Assembly (NCBI GenBank): GCA_017534745.1
Contig: JAFXVX010000006.1
Location: 1 to 57,546, forward strand
Reading direction: 5' to 3'
DNA: 57,546 nt
Origin: Bacteroidales bacterium
GTDB lineage: Bacteria; Bacteroidota; Bacteroidia; Bacteroidales; UBA932
A program made the position numbers and the translations under genes. The stretch's first letter is position 1. Every line of letters begins with the position of its first letter. A model generated the notes under the pieces. The model had not been told where the DNA came from. It saw nothing but the letters and a program-made list of their open reading frames with translations, and made no database searches. Below, in pieces: positions 7,580-15,327 of this stretch.

Positions 7580-8959
7580 ATGTCAGGCAAATTCCCTAAA
7601 GCGCTCGCCTGGATAGTCCTCGCGTGCCTCGTCGTGCCGATGTTCGGCTCGTACTTCTTCGACGATATGTTCTCGTCGGTGTCGTACCTGTTCGACGATC
7701 CTTCCCTGACGGCCCTCGGCTGGAGTTCCGCCGGCTACGGCCTCTATGCCAGCGGCTACTCCGTGCTCTGCGTTTTCGGCGGCCTCGTCGTCTGCGGCAT
7801 CCTCCTCGACAAGTGGGGAGTCCGTATCACGGGCTCCATCTTCGTCGGGATGATGTTCCTCGGCGCCGCCGCGGTGCTGTGGGCCCTGCTTTCGGGCTCG
7901 GCGCACTCCCTGCAGATTGCTTATGTCGGCTGCATGTTCTTCGGACTCGGAAGCGAAATAGCCGGGACTGCAGTCACTCGGTCCATCGCCAAGTGGTTCA
8001 AGTACGGGCCGATGGCGCTCGCGATGGGGCTTCAGCTCGCCATCGCGCGCCTCGGGACCGCTTTTGCCCTCGTACTTTCCCCGAAACTGATTGCGGAACA
8101 TCCGGGCGAGGTTTATACGCTTGCCGAGACGGCGCGTCCGGCGGCCGTCGGGCTGGGTCTTCTGGCTCTCGGCCTGATCCTCTGGGCGGTGTTCGTGGCC
8201 ATCGATGCCCGCGCCGGGGCTGCCGCCGATGACGGCGCCGGGGAGGAGCCTTTCCGGATGGCCGATGTCGCCGGAGTTTTCGGCAACGGCAATTTCTGGC
8301 TCCTCAGCCTTCTGTGCGTGCTGTTCTACAGCTCAATCATAGCCTTTAAGAAGTTTGCGGGCGCGATTCTCGTGCCGCGCTTTGACATCCCGGCGGCGAC
8401 CGCCGGCTGGATGGTCTCCATGCTGCCGTTCGCGACGGTGGTGTTCGCTCCGCTGTTCGGCATTCTTGTGGACAAAAAGGGCAATGGGACGCGGTGGATG
8501 ATCATCGGTGCCGTCCTGGCGCTGGTCGCCCATCTCCTCCTTGCTTTCGCCCCCCAGGGGACGCCGTTCTGGGGATACCTCTCGATGGTATTCCTCGGCT
8601 TTGGTTACTCCCTCGTCCCGGCGGCCCTCTGGCCTTCCGTCCCGAAGATCGTCCCCGCCAAAGTCCTCGGCACGACCTTCGCCCTCATCTACTGGGTCCA
8701 AAACCTCGGCCTCCTCTCCTTCAAGATGCTCGCCGGCGGCATCCTCGACCGTGCCAACGCCGCCGCTGTCATTTCGAGCGATTCTCTCTCTGTCATTTCG
8801 AGCGCAGCCGAGAAATCTCTCTCCGGTCCGGTCGCCGTGGAGCTGATGTTCGTCGGACTCTGCATCGCGTCGATAGTCGTCGCGCTGCTCTTCGCCCGCT
8901 CTTCACGCCTTCACCCGGACCTCGGCCTCGACGCTCCCAACGGAAGCCGTGGCGCCTAA
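7580..8959 (+). CDS. Major facilitator superfamily transporter (second of a pair, with repeat insert)
   Basis: A 459-residue MFS carrier and paralogue of the preceding gene, sharing GILLDKWGVRITGS, SIAKWFKYGPMALAMG and LVPAALWPSVPKIV. The MFS fold is complete. In the loop between the last two membrane segments the chain reads SVISSAAEKSLSG. This is a translated copy of the dispersed repeat (8767-8818) where the upstream paralogue has an unrelated NPGVSDPTQFNYTA-like stretch. The frame is kept and the final TM segment (MFVGLCIASIVVALLFA) follows. Starting ATG at 7580, 4 bp after the previous stop, it is clearly co-transcribed. Confidence 0.87.
   Translation: MSGKFPKALAWIVLACLVVPMFGSYFFDDMFSSVSYLFDDPSLTALGWSSAGYGLYASGYSVLCVFGGLVVCGILLDKWGVRITGSIFVGMMFLGAAAVLWALLSGSAHSLQIAYVGCMFFGLGSEIAGTAVTRSIAKWFKYGPMALAMGLQLAIARLGTAFALVLSPKLIAEHPGEVYTLAETARPAAVGLGLLALGLILWAVFVAIDARAGAAADDGAGEEPFRMADVAGVFGNGNFWLLSLLCVLFYSSIIAFKKFAGAILVPRFDIPAATAGWMVSMLPFATVVFAPLFGILVDKKGNGTRWMIIGAVLALVAHLLLAFAPQGTPFWGYLSMVFLGFGYSLVPAALWPSVPKIVPAKVLGTTFALIYWVQNLGLLSFKMLAGGILDRANAAAVISSDSLSVISSAAEKSLSGPVAVELMFVGLCIASIVVALLFARSSRLHPDLGLDAPNGSRGA
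8767..8818. repeat. Dispersed repeat copy B, in frame inside the second MFS gene
   Basis: A partial unit (8767-8780) followed by a full unit (8791-8818). Read in the gene's frame they give VISSDSLS and VISSAAEKSLS. Together they fill the loop before the last membrane segment. Confidence 0.85.
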
Positions 8960-9040
8960 TATATTGAGGGACAGCATTTTGTGCAAAAGCCTATCCGCTG
9001 AATTGCTCATAGGGATTTGTGTAAGTAATTGAATATAAAA

Positions 9041-10093
9041 ATGTTGAGCGCCACACGTTTTGGAATCATAGGGGCCCCGGTCGAAGGGTCGATGAGTCCC
9101 CGGCTGTTTACAGCAGCCTACGGGGGGCACTATCCCTACGACCTGATTGAAGAGGACGATTTCGACAAGGCGTGGGCGCGATTCCTCGCAGAATACGACG
9201 GCATCAACATCACGGCGCCCTTCAAGGCGCAGGCTGCGGCCGCGGCGGACATTCGCTCGGGCGAAGTCGTCCGCATCGGCGCCGCCAACCTTGCCGTCAA
9301 GACCCCTCAGGGCATCAAGGCCTACAACACCGACTATGAGGGTGTCCGCCGCGCCTTGCGGGAGATTCTGGCGGCCCCGTTGTCATTTCGACCAAGGGCC
9401 GAAGGGCCGCGCGGAGAAATCTCCGGCGGGGGAGATTTCTCGACTTCGCTCGAAATGACAAAGGGAGCGCTCGAAATGACAAAGGGAGCGCTCGAAATGA
9501 CACGGCGGGCGCTGATTGTCGGGTGCGGGGGAGCGGGGAGAGCGGCGGCGGCAGCGGCGGTGGACCTCGGTTTCGAGGTCACCCTCGCCAACCGTACGCC
9601 GGAGAAGGCCCTGGCAATGGCGTCGGAGACGGCACTCTGGCTGCAGGCCCCGTTGTCATTTCGACCAAGGGCCGAAGGGCCGCGCGGAGAAATCTCCGGC
9701 GGGGGAGATTTCTCGACTAGGCTCGAAATGACAGGTGGAGCGCTCGAAATGACAGATGGAGCGTTGTCATACCGAGACCGGAGGTCGAGAGTATCTCCTG
9801 CTGTGATTGCACCGAGGGTTGTTGGGTTGGAGGATTTGAGAGAGGGTGTAAGGGAAGCGGATGTGGTTATTTACACTATTCCGTTTGGGATTACGGAGCT
9901 GGATAATATTAAAAAGGAAGACTGGGAGGGGCGTATCGTGCTGGAGGCGAACTACAAGACGCCGGTGCTGGCCGGCTGTGGTGCCAGGTATATCAGCGGT
10001 AAGTCATGGCTGCTGCATCAGGCGTATGCGGGCTACGAGTTGCTCACCGGCGAGGTGCCCGATTTTGCCGCCATGAAGGCAGCGCTGCCGTGA
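9041..10093 (+). CDS. aroE: Shikimate dehydrogenase with two repeat-derived insertions
   Basis: NADPH-dependent reduction of 3-dehydroshikimate to shikimate in aromatic amino-acid synthesis. Recognised by the substrate motif EGSMSPRLF (15-23), NITAPFK with catalytic Lys62, NTDYEG with catalytic Asp98, the dinucleotide loop GCGGAGRAAA (161-170), NRT (184-186) and the C-terminal LLHQAYAGYELLTGE. It is 350 residues where about 250 is usual. The excess is two inserts, roughly 112-154 and 203-257, translated from the dispersed repeat (LSFRPRAEGPRGEIS, GDFSTSLEMT and similar). All family motifs lie outside the inserts and the frame is open, so the enzyme may still work. I chose the ATG at 9041 over the upstream TTG. 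Confidence 0.9.
   Translation: MLSATRFGIIGAPVEGSMSPRLFTAAYGGHYPYDLIEEDDFDKAWARFLAEYDGINITAPFKAQAAAAADIRSGEVVRIGAANLAVKTPQGIKAYNTDYEGVRRALREILAAPLSFRPRAEGPRGEISGGGDFSTSLEMTKGALEMTKGALEMTRRALIVGCGGAGRAAAAAAVDLGFEVTLANRTPEKALAMASETALWLQAPLSFRPRAEGPRGEISGGGDFSTRLEMTGGALEMTDGALSYRDRRSRVSPAVIAPRVVGLEDLREGVREADVVIYTIPFGITELDNIKKEDWEGRIVLEANYKTPVLAGCGARYISGKSWLLHQAYAGYELLTGEVPDFAAMKAALP
9374..9502. repeat. Dispersed repeat copy C: large inverted pair in aroE
   Basis: Two repeat units face each other. The outer arms are TGTCATTTCGA (9381) and TCGAAATGACA (ending 9460), and the inner arms are GAGAAATCTCC and GGAGATTTCTC around GGCGGG. Two further partial tails (GCGCTCGAAATGACA) follow in tandem. The 74-bp block 9374-9447 recurs at 9647-9720. 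Confidence 0.9.
9647..9803. repeat. Dispersed repeat copy D: second inverted pair in aroE
   Basis: Near-identical to the first aroE insert over its opening 74 bp. It is followed by two short CGCTCGAAATGACA-like tails and a diverged unit (TGTCATACCGAGACC then GAGAGTATCTCC). It is translated in the same frame as the first insert. Confidence 0.9.
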
Positions 10094-10137
10094 CCGAAAA
10101 ACCTCAGAAATATTTCCTTACTGAAAAAATATTTTCC

Positions 10138-10145
10138 TATCTTCG
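10138..10145 (+). promoter_or_regulatory. Possible -7 element for ssb
   Basis: TATCTTCG, one base off TAnnTTTG, lies 50 nt before the ssb start. The -33 element is not convincing. Confidence 0.35.
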
Positions 10146-10194
10146 CATCGTATGGTCCACGAGTTGAATCAACTTTTAAAAAACCTATAAAATT

Positions 10195-10680
10195 ATGTCT
10201 CTGAACAAAGTAATGCTTATCGGTAACGTTGGAAAAGATCCCGAAATCCGTTACCTCGACCAGAATTCTCCCCAGAGCAACGCCAAAGTTGCCTCCTTCC
10301 CCCTCGCGACGTCGGAGCGCTTCCGCGACCGCAACGGTGAAGTCCGGGAAAACACCGAATGGCACAACATCGTCGCCTGGAGAAACAGCGCCGATGTCGC
10401 CGAGCGTTTCGTCAAGAAAGGCACTCAGCTCTACATCGAGGGCCGCCTCCGGACCCGCAGCTGGACAGACCAGGCAGGGGCCAAGCACTACACTACAGAA
10501 GTCGTAGTGGACACGATGCAGCTCCTTGGCCGCCGTCCCGACGGCCAGGACGGTCAGGGAGGCTACCAGCGCCCTGCCGACCAGCCTTATCAGCGCCCGG
10601 CAGCTCCCCAGGGTGCCGCTCCGTTCCAGCAGAGCGAGGCTCCCGCTCCCGAGGCTCCGACTGACGATCTTCCGTTCTGA
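10195..10680 (+). CDS. ssb: Single-stranded DNA-binding protein
   Basis: OB-fold protein that coats single-stranded DNA during replication and repair. The N-terminal 110 residues hold the family landmarks LNKVMLIGNVGKDPEIRY, TEWHNIVAW and KGTQLYIEGRLRTRSW. A Gln/Pro-rich flexible tail ends in the acidic tip DDLPF, which docks partner proteins in characterised SSBs. The 161 residues are normal. The next gene starts 1 bp after the stop. Confidence 0.96.
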   Translation: MSLNKVMLIGNVGKDPEIRYLDQNSPQSNAKVASFPLATSERFRDRNGEVRENTEWHNIVAWRNSADVAERFVKKGTQLYIEGRLRTRSWTDQAGAKHYTTEVVVDTMQLLGRRPDGQDGQGGYQRPADQPYQRPAAPQGAAPFQQSEAPAPEAPTDDLPF

Positions 10681-10681
10681 T

Positions 10682-11311
10682 ATGAAAGCGAGAGTAGTAG
10701 CAGCGGTTATCCTGCTGCTGGCCGCCCTGCCCTCCCGCGGACAGATCCGCACGGGCGGCGACATCGACTCCGGGACCTTTATCATGGGCCTGGACAGCTA
10801 TTTCTGCGGCAATGCCGGCGGCCTCAACTTCAACCTGGACGGCAAGGATTTCACCGTCACTCTGGGCAATAACCTCATCACGGTTGTCTCCCTTGGCGAC
10901 GAGTCGGAGCAGATTGTCTATGACTCCGGCCTTGCAGTGCCGTTTTCCGTGACGGCGAACCTGCCGGAAGTCACCGGCGACTTTGTCGTCGGCGTCCACG
11001 ACTTTACCGGCGACTCCCAGCCCGAGCTCGTCATCGGCGTCAGGAATTCCTCCGCAAGCGGCGTGGAGACCTATATCCTCAAGCACGGCGACGAGGGCTG
11101 GCGCTCCATCGGGGAGATTGCCGTTTTCGGCATCTCCGGCGTCGAGTGCCGCATATTCCGCCACGCCATCACCGTGAAGAACCCCGCCAAGGGATCCCTC
11201 TACTCATGGACCTTCCACGGCGACCGCTTCGACTTCAAAGCCTCCGACGGCACGACGGACCCTTCGGCGCTCCTCCCTCCTGCAGAGGAGGCGCCCGCCG
11301 CCGTCGAGTAG
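10682..11311 (+). CDS. Secreted protein of unknown function
   Basis: I do not recognise a family. It is a 209-residue protein with a clear signal peptide (MKARVVAAVILLLAALPSRG, then Q), so probably periplasmic or secreted. The body is beta-rich. One stretch, GVHDFTGDSQPELVIGVR (about 110-127), has the Asp/Gly spacing of FG-GAP or calcium-loop repeats, but only once. The C-terminus is Pro/Ala/Glu-rich. The ATG at 10682 follows the ssb stop by 1 bp and fits the signal peptide, although the reading frame stays open further upstream inside ssb. It is probably translated from the ssb transcript. Confidence 0.7.
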   Translation: MKARVVAAVILLLAALPSRGQIRTGGDIDSGTFIMGLDSYFCGNAGGLNFNLDGKDFTVTLGNNLITVVSLGDESEQIVYDSGLAVPFSVTANLPEVTGDFVVGVHDFTGDSQPELVIGVRNSSASGVETYILKHGDEGWRSIGEIAVFGISGVECRIFRHAITVKNPAKGSLYSWTFHGDRFDFKASDGTTDPSALLPPAEEAPAAVE

Positions 11312-11316
11312 CGCCC

Positions 11317-11403
11317 GCCCGTCCACAAAAAGGTGGTCAAAACGTGGACGAAAGCGGGTGAAATGCCTTGCCCGTCCACAAAAAGGTGGTCAAAACGTGG
11401 ACG
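11317..11403. repeat. Two direct copies of a hairpin-forming repeat
   Basis: A 34-bp unit occurs at 11317-11350 and 11370-11403 (period 53). Each unit carries CGTCCAC and GTGGACG arms that can fold into a 7-bp stem around an A/G-rich loop. It lies between the secreted protein gene and dacB. It could be a terminator pair or a small REP-like element. There are too few copies for CRISPR. Confidence 0.75.
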
Positions 11404-11422
11404 GGATGATTGAAAGACAGTT

Positions 11423-12940
11423 ATGAAGCGATATTTGTTGACATTGCTGGCGGTACTGGCGGTTCTGCCGGCCGGGGCGAAGGTTACGACAAGGGTGCAG
11501 AAGGCCCTCGTGGATTACATGAAGACCTCGACCTTTGAGGGGAGCCTCGTCGGCGTGCTGGCGATAGGGCCGAAGGGCGACACCCTCGCGGTGCTCAATC
11601 CCCGTACGAGGCTGATTCCCGCCTCAAATATGAAGCTCATCACGACCGGAGCGGCCATCAGGTCCCTCGGGGCGGACTACCGTTTCAAGACCGAGCTCTC
11701 CTACAGCGGCAAGATAGAAGGGGAGACCCTGAAGGGCGACCTTTATATCGTAGGCTACGGCGATCCGACGACCTGTTGCGGCGACTCGATAGCCCCGTCG
11801 CCCCACGCGCTGTTCCAGCGCTGGAAGGGGATGCTCTCCAAGGCCGGCATCAAGCGCATCGAGGGCGCTATTGTCGGCGACGGCCGCTTTTTCAACGGCA
11901 TGGGCGAGCACCCGACGTGGGAGTACGCCGACATCGGCACAGCCTACGGCACCGGCTGGAGCGGCCTCTCGTTCTACCGCAACAAGCAGGACTTCGCCGT
12001 GAGCGCCGGCCCCTCGGCCGGGACGCCGGTTAACGTCAAACCCAAGTACCCTGAGACCCCTTGGATGAACTTCACCTCCCGGGCGTTCACCGGGCCGACG
12101 GGCAGCGGCAACAGCCTGTATCTCTACACATCCGACCTCGCGCCTGTCTCCGAGCTCCGCGGCACCTTCGCCATCGGCCGCAAGCCCAAGACAGAGGAGT
12201 ACTCCAACAAATTCCCCGAGCTTACCCTCGCTTACTATTTCTATAAATACCTCACCAAGAGCGGCCTTCCCGTGACAGGAGGACCCCATTACATCGACAG
12301 GGACGGCCTCCTCCGTTCGGACCCGGCCCAGGGCGGCATCCTCAAGGCGGCGGACAAACTGACCGTCCTCGGCACGACCCATTCGCCAGAGCTCTCTCTA
12401 ATCGCCCGTGAGACCAACTACCGCTCCGACAACTTCTACGCGGAGTCCCTCCTCCGCGCCATGGGTCTCAAGGCGACCGGCTCGGCCGACTACGACAGCT
12501 GTCTGGTCGCTGAGAACGAGGTCCTCAGGGCCATGCTCGGCAAGACTGCCGGCGGCATCATCGTGGAGGACGGCAGCGGCCTTTCCCGCCACAACGGCGT
12601 CACCCCGGAAGCCATGGTGAAGTTCCTCAAGGTGATGGCTGCGAGCCCGGACGGCGCCGTATTCCTCGGCACCCTCCCGTCCCCTGGCTCCCCGGGGACC
12701 CTCAAAAGTCTCATGACCAACCGCCCCGAGGAAGAGCGTCTCAGAATCAGGATGAAAAGCGGCTCCATGGACCAGGTACTCAGTTATTCAGGATACATCC
12801 TCCCCGAAGGGTCGGAAGACCCGAAGGAGGCGGTCACATTCTGCATCCTGACCAATGCGACGAGCGCATCGGTCCAGTCGGTAAGGGCCGCGATAATGAG
12901 GCTTATTGCTCTTCTTTCGGAGGAGATGAAAGCAGCTTGA
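11423..12940 (+). CDS. dacB: D-alanyl-D-alanine carboxypeptidase/endopeptidase (PBP4 type, S13)
   Basis: Class C penicillin-binding protein that trims or cleaves peptidoglycan cross-links in the periplasm. A signal peptide (residues 1-19, ending PAGA) is followed by the three active-site motifs of the family: SNMK (SxxK, in LIPASNMKLITTG, about residue 67), SDN (in NYRSDNFYAES, about 330) and KSG (in RMKSGSM, about 440, the KTG equivalent). The 505 residues are typical for S13 enzymes with the inserted domain between the first two motifs. The 3' end overlaps the convergent acyltransferase gene by 38 bp. Confidence 0.93.
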   Translation: MKRYLLTLLAVLAVLPAGAKVTTRVQKALVDYMKTSTFEGSLVGVLAIGPKGDTLAVLNPRTRLIPASNMKLITTGAAIRSLGADYRFKTELSYSGKIEGETLKGDLYIVGYGDPTTCCGDSIAPSPHALFQRWKGMLSKAGIKRIEGAIVGDGRFFNGMGEHPTWEYADIGTAYGTGWSGLSFYRNKQDFAVSAGPSAGTPVNVKPKYPETPWMNFTSRAFTGPTGSGNSLYLYTSDLAPVSELRGTFAIGRKPKTEEYSNKFPELTLAYYFYKYLTKSGLPVTGGPHYIDRDGLLRSDPAQGGILKAADKLTVLGTTHSPELSLIARETNYRSDNFYAESLLRAMGLKATGSADYDSCLVAENEVLRAMLGKTAGGIIVEDGSGLSRHNGVTPEAMVKFLKVMAASPDGAVFLGTLPSPGSPGTLKSLMTNRPEEERLRIRMKSGSMDQVLSYSGYILPEGSEDPKEAVTFCILTNATSASVQSVRAAIMRLIALLSEEMKAA

Positions 12941-14129
12941 TGTCCGAGACCGTGTCGGAGACGAGGTTGATCCAGTCGTAGAACCCTGCCGGGGCGAAAA
13001 AGCACAGGACATAGGCTGCGAGGCACGCCCACCATGGCGCGACGAACAGCAGTCCGAGGCACACCAGCAGCATCACCGTCGGATTCAGCAGCGTGTAGCA
13101 GACAAAACGCAGGGAGTTGCGGAACGCCGGGTCGCGCATCTTGCGCTTCAGGGAAGTCACCGCAATGAGCCCCGGCGCAATCAGCACCGTGGCGAGAAGG
13201 AACAGCGGCAGGGTCAGCAGCAGCAACAGGGAGTTACCGATTACCCTCCAGACGCTTCTGCGCCGGACCAAACTGCTTAGGGAAATCCCCCTGCGGACCC
13301 GCCACTTGCGAAGACGCATCGCCCACCGCATCTGCCTGCTGTCCACGACCTTTCCCGACTCCTCCTGGAGCCGCTTCATCCTGCCGTGGAGCCCCCTCGG
13401 GCGGTCCTTGGAGAGCTCCATATTCGCAATCTCCCACTGCGCGGCGTAATCCTTTCCGGATGGGATATAGACTATCGTCTCCTTCATCCTCTCCTCCAGC
13501 AGCAGGAGCAGCTGGCGCATCAGCTGCTGCTCGTCCAGCCCCTCGTGCTCACGGATGAAATCCTGGAGCAGGATGGGCTTCCCGGTGTTGACAAGGAGCG
13601 TCGAACGGAACCTGTAGAAATCCTCATATTCCAGCCCCACCGGCACGATGTAAATCGGCATCTCGTCCTTGACCACTTCGTAGGTCCCGAACGCGATGCG
13701 GGCTATGCCTTTACGCAGCGGCAGAAGGCTGTGCTGCGTCCTGTGGGTCCCCTCCGGGAGGATGCAGAACGGCACCTTGTCGCGGAGGCAGTCGATGCAT
13801 TTTTCGGTGATGCCGTCGTTCTCCCTGAGGGATTCGACGCCGTCGCGTATACGATTGATGGGCAGTATCTTAAGGAAGGTCAGGATGTCGCGTACGGTCT
13901 TTTTCCTGAATATGTCGGCGCGGGCGACGAAGACCGTCGGCCCGCCGGAGAGCGTCAGGACAGCGAGCGCGTCCATCAGCGCATTGGCGTGATTGGGCGC
14001 GAATATGACCGCTCCGTCCTTCGGGTAGTCACCATTGAACTCAATCCTCCGGTAGCTCCGCTTGAAAGAGCGGCAGATATACGGCCTGAGGAAATTGTAG
14101 AGCCAGTCTCTGTCCTGAATGCGTCTCAT
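12903..14129 (-). CDS. PlsC-like acyltransferase with C-terminal membrane segments
   Basis: Probable glycerolipid acyltransferase of the membrane. The acyltransferase block begins near residue 35 with FAPNHANALMDAL, a His...Asp motif with five residues between, as often seen in Bacteroidota members. It continues with the substrate motif ILPEGTHRTQHSLLPLRKG (about 122-140) and IYIVPVGLEYED. Two or three strongly hydrophobic segments occupy about 300-390. The 408 residues exceed simple PlsC proteins (about 240), so the exact acceptor is unclear. It is the last gene of the galE-DUF819-acyltransferase run (1 bp gap) and overlaps dacB tail to tail. Confidence 0.82.
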   Translation of the reverse strand: MRRIQDRDWLYNFLRPYICRSFKRSYRRIEFNGDYPKDGAVIFAPNHANALMDALAVLTLSGGPTVFVARADIFRKKTVRDILTFLKILPINRIRDGVESLRENDGITEKCIDCLRDKVPFCILPEGTHRTQHSLLPLRKGIARIAFGTYEVVKDEMPIYIVPVGLEYEDFYRFRSTLLVNTGKPILLQDFIREHEGLDEQQLMRQLLLLLEERMKETIVYIPSGKDYAAQWEIANMELSKDRPRGLHGRMKRLQEESGKVVDSRQMRWAMRLRKWRVRRGISLSSLVRRRSVWRVIGNSLLLLLTLPLFLLATVLIAPGLIAVTSLKRKMRDPAFRNSLRFVCYTLLNPTVMLLVCLGLLFVAPWWACLAAYVLCFFAPAGFYDWINLVSDTVSDIKLLSSPPKEEQ

Positions 14130-14130
14130 C

Positions 14131-15327
14131 CTATCCGAACAGCTGGGCTATGATGACTCCCAGATAGTTGCCGGCCGCATAGCCGATGATGCCGATTGAA
14201 AGGCCAGGCATCAGGACGCGGCTGTTTTTCATGGAGGCGGCTATCATGGGGACGAAAGGCGGCGAATTGATATATGTGACCGATGCTATCACGGCGGTGT
14301 CGGCATCCACCTTGAAGAGACGGGCCGACAGCACCTGGAGCGTCAGGGACACGACCTCGACGAAGGCGAGGAAGCCTATTGTCCAGAGGGCTCCGGTGAA
14401 ATCGAGGGCGCGCACGTTGGCCATCGAGGCCACCACGATTGAGAATATGTAGATAAAATACATACCCGTCTCGTAGCCGAACTTCTTGTCGTGGACCGGC
14501 TTAATGAACGACGCCGCGATGCCGAGGGTTGTAATCGTGAGGATGAAGAACATCATGAAGGTCCCCGGCAGAAGCTTCGACAGGCCGATCGCGACGCCGG
14601 CGGAGATGCCGATAATGATGATCGTCACCCCGAGGAGGAACAGCACGTCCTTGAGCCCGCTCCAGGCGAAAATCCCCTTGTAGGGATTTGCCCCGGACTT
14701 CTCCAGCTCGGCCTGGATCGCGGCCTCATTGTAGTCCAATGTCTTGACGGGCAGGATCTTACGGGCGAGCCGGATACCGATGGCCATGATGAATACCAGA
14801 TATGTGAAGGATACCATCATGTCGTAGGTGTTGAGGAGGGCGTACTGCTGTCCCTCGACCCCGAGCATCTGGGAGACCGAAGCCATGTTGACGGTGCCTC
14901 CCGTGAGGCACGCCGTGTACATCCCCGCGACCTTCGGCGCATCGTTGATGTGGGAAGAGAACAGCGGATACCCCGCCACCACCGCTATCACCACGGCGGC
15001 AAGGCCGGTGATCATTGCAATGAGAGTGTCCCGCGTCTCGCTTTTACGGAATGTGAACGAAAACAGCATCAGCGGGATAGCCAGCGGGATCATCGCGTTG
15101 CTGAGGAGCTCCTGCACGGAGCCCGCGCCGGCGAACATCTCCTGCAGCCAGTTCTTTGGCTCCCCGGCCGGGAAAATCCCGAGATTGGCGATGATCGCTC
15201 CAATGAAATAGAGGATAAGGATGGGACCTATCTTCCCGAAAAACTTGATTTTACGGCACATCCACAGCACTCCTGCCGGAGCAAGGCAGAAGAAGAGTGC
15301 CAGAATGATTATTCCTGCGATTTTCAT
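14131..15327 (-). CDS. DUF819 family integral membrane protein
   Basis: A 398-residue protein with about ten or more hydrophobic segments over its whole length, resembling the DUF819 (YjcL-like) family. Landmarks are AIPLMLFSFTFRKSE, TACLTGGTVNMASVSQMLGV and SVTYINSPPFVPMIAASM. The internal repeat of small-residue motifs suggests a transporter-like two-fold fold. No substrate is established for the family. The start overlaps the galE stop by 4 bp (ATGA), so it is translationally coupled to galE. Confidence 0.82.
   Translation of the reverse strand: MKIAGIIILALFFCLAPAGVLWMCRKIKFFGKIGPILILYFIGAIIANLGIFPAGEPKNWLQEMFAGAGSVQELLSNAMIPLAIPLMLFSFTFRKSETRDTLIAMITGLAAVVIAVVAGYPLFSSHINDAPKVAGMYTACLTGGTVNMASVSQMLGVEGQQYALLNTYDMMVSFTYLVFIMAIGIRLARKILPVKTLDYNEAAIQAELEKSGANPYKGIFAWSGLKDVLFLLGVTIIIIGISAGVAIGLSKLLPGTFMMFFILTITTLGIAASFIKPVHDKKFGYETGMYFIYIFSIVVASMANVRALDFTGALWTIGFLAFVEVVSLTLQVLSARLFKVDADTAVIASVTYINSPPFVPMIAASMKNSRVLMPGLSIGIIGYAAGNYLGVIIAQLFG

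Noticed and set aside
5878..7590. A 570-codon minus-strand open frame
   Set aside because: It is the mirror of the first MFS gene, rich in His, Glu and Arg as expected for antisense of membrane segments.
9374..9803. Insertion sequence in aroE
   Set aside because: No transposase and no target duplication visible; the blocks are made only of dispersed-repeat units and leave the frame open.
11317..11403. Possible CRISPR array
   Set aside because: Only two repeat units with a 19-bp gap, no further spacers and no cas genes nearby.
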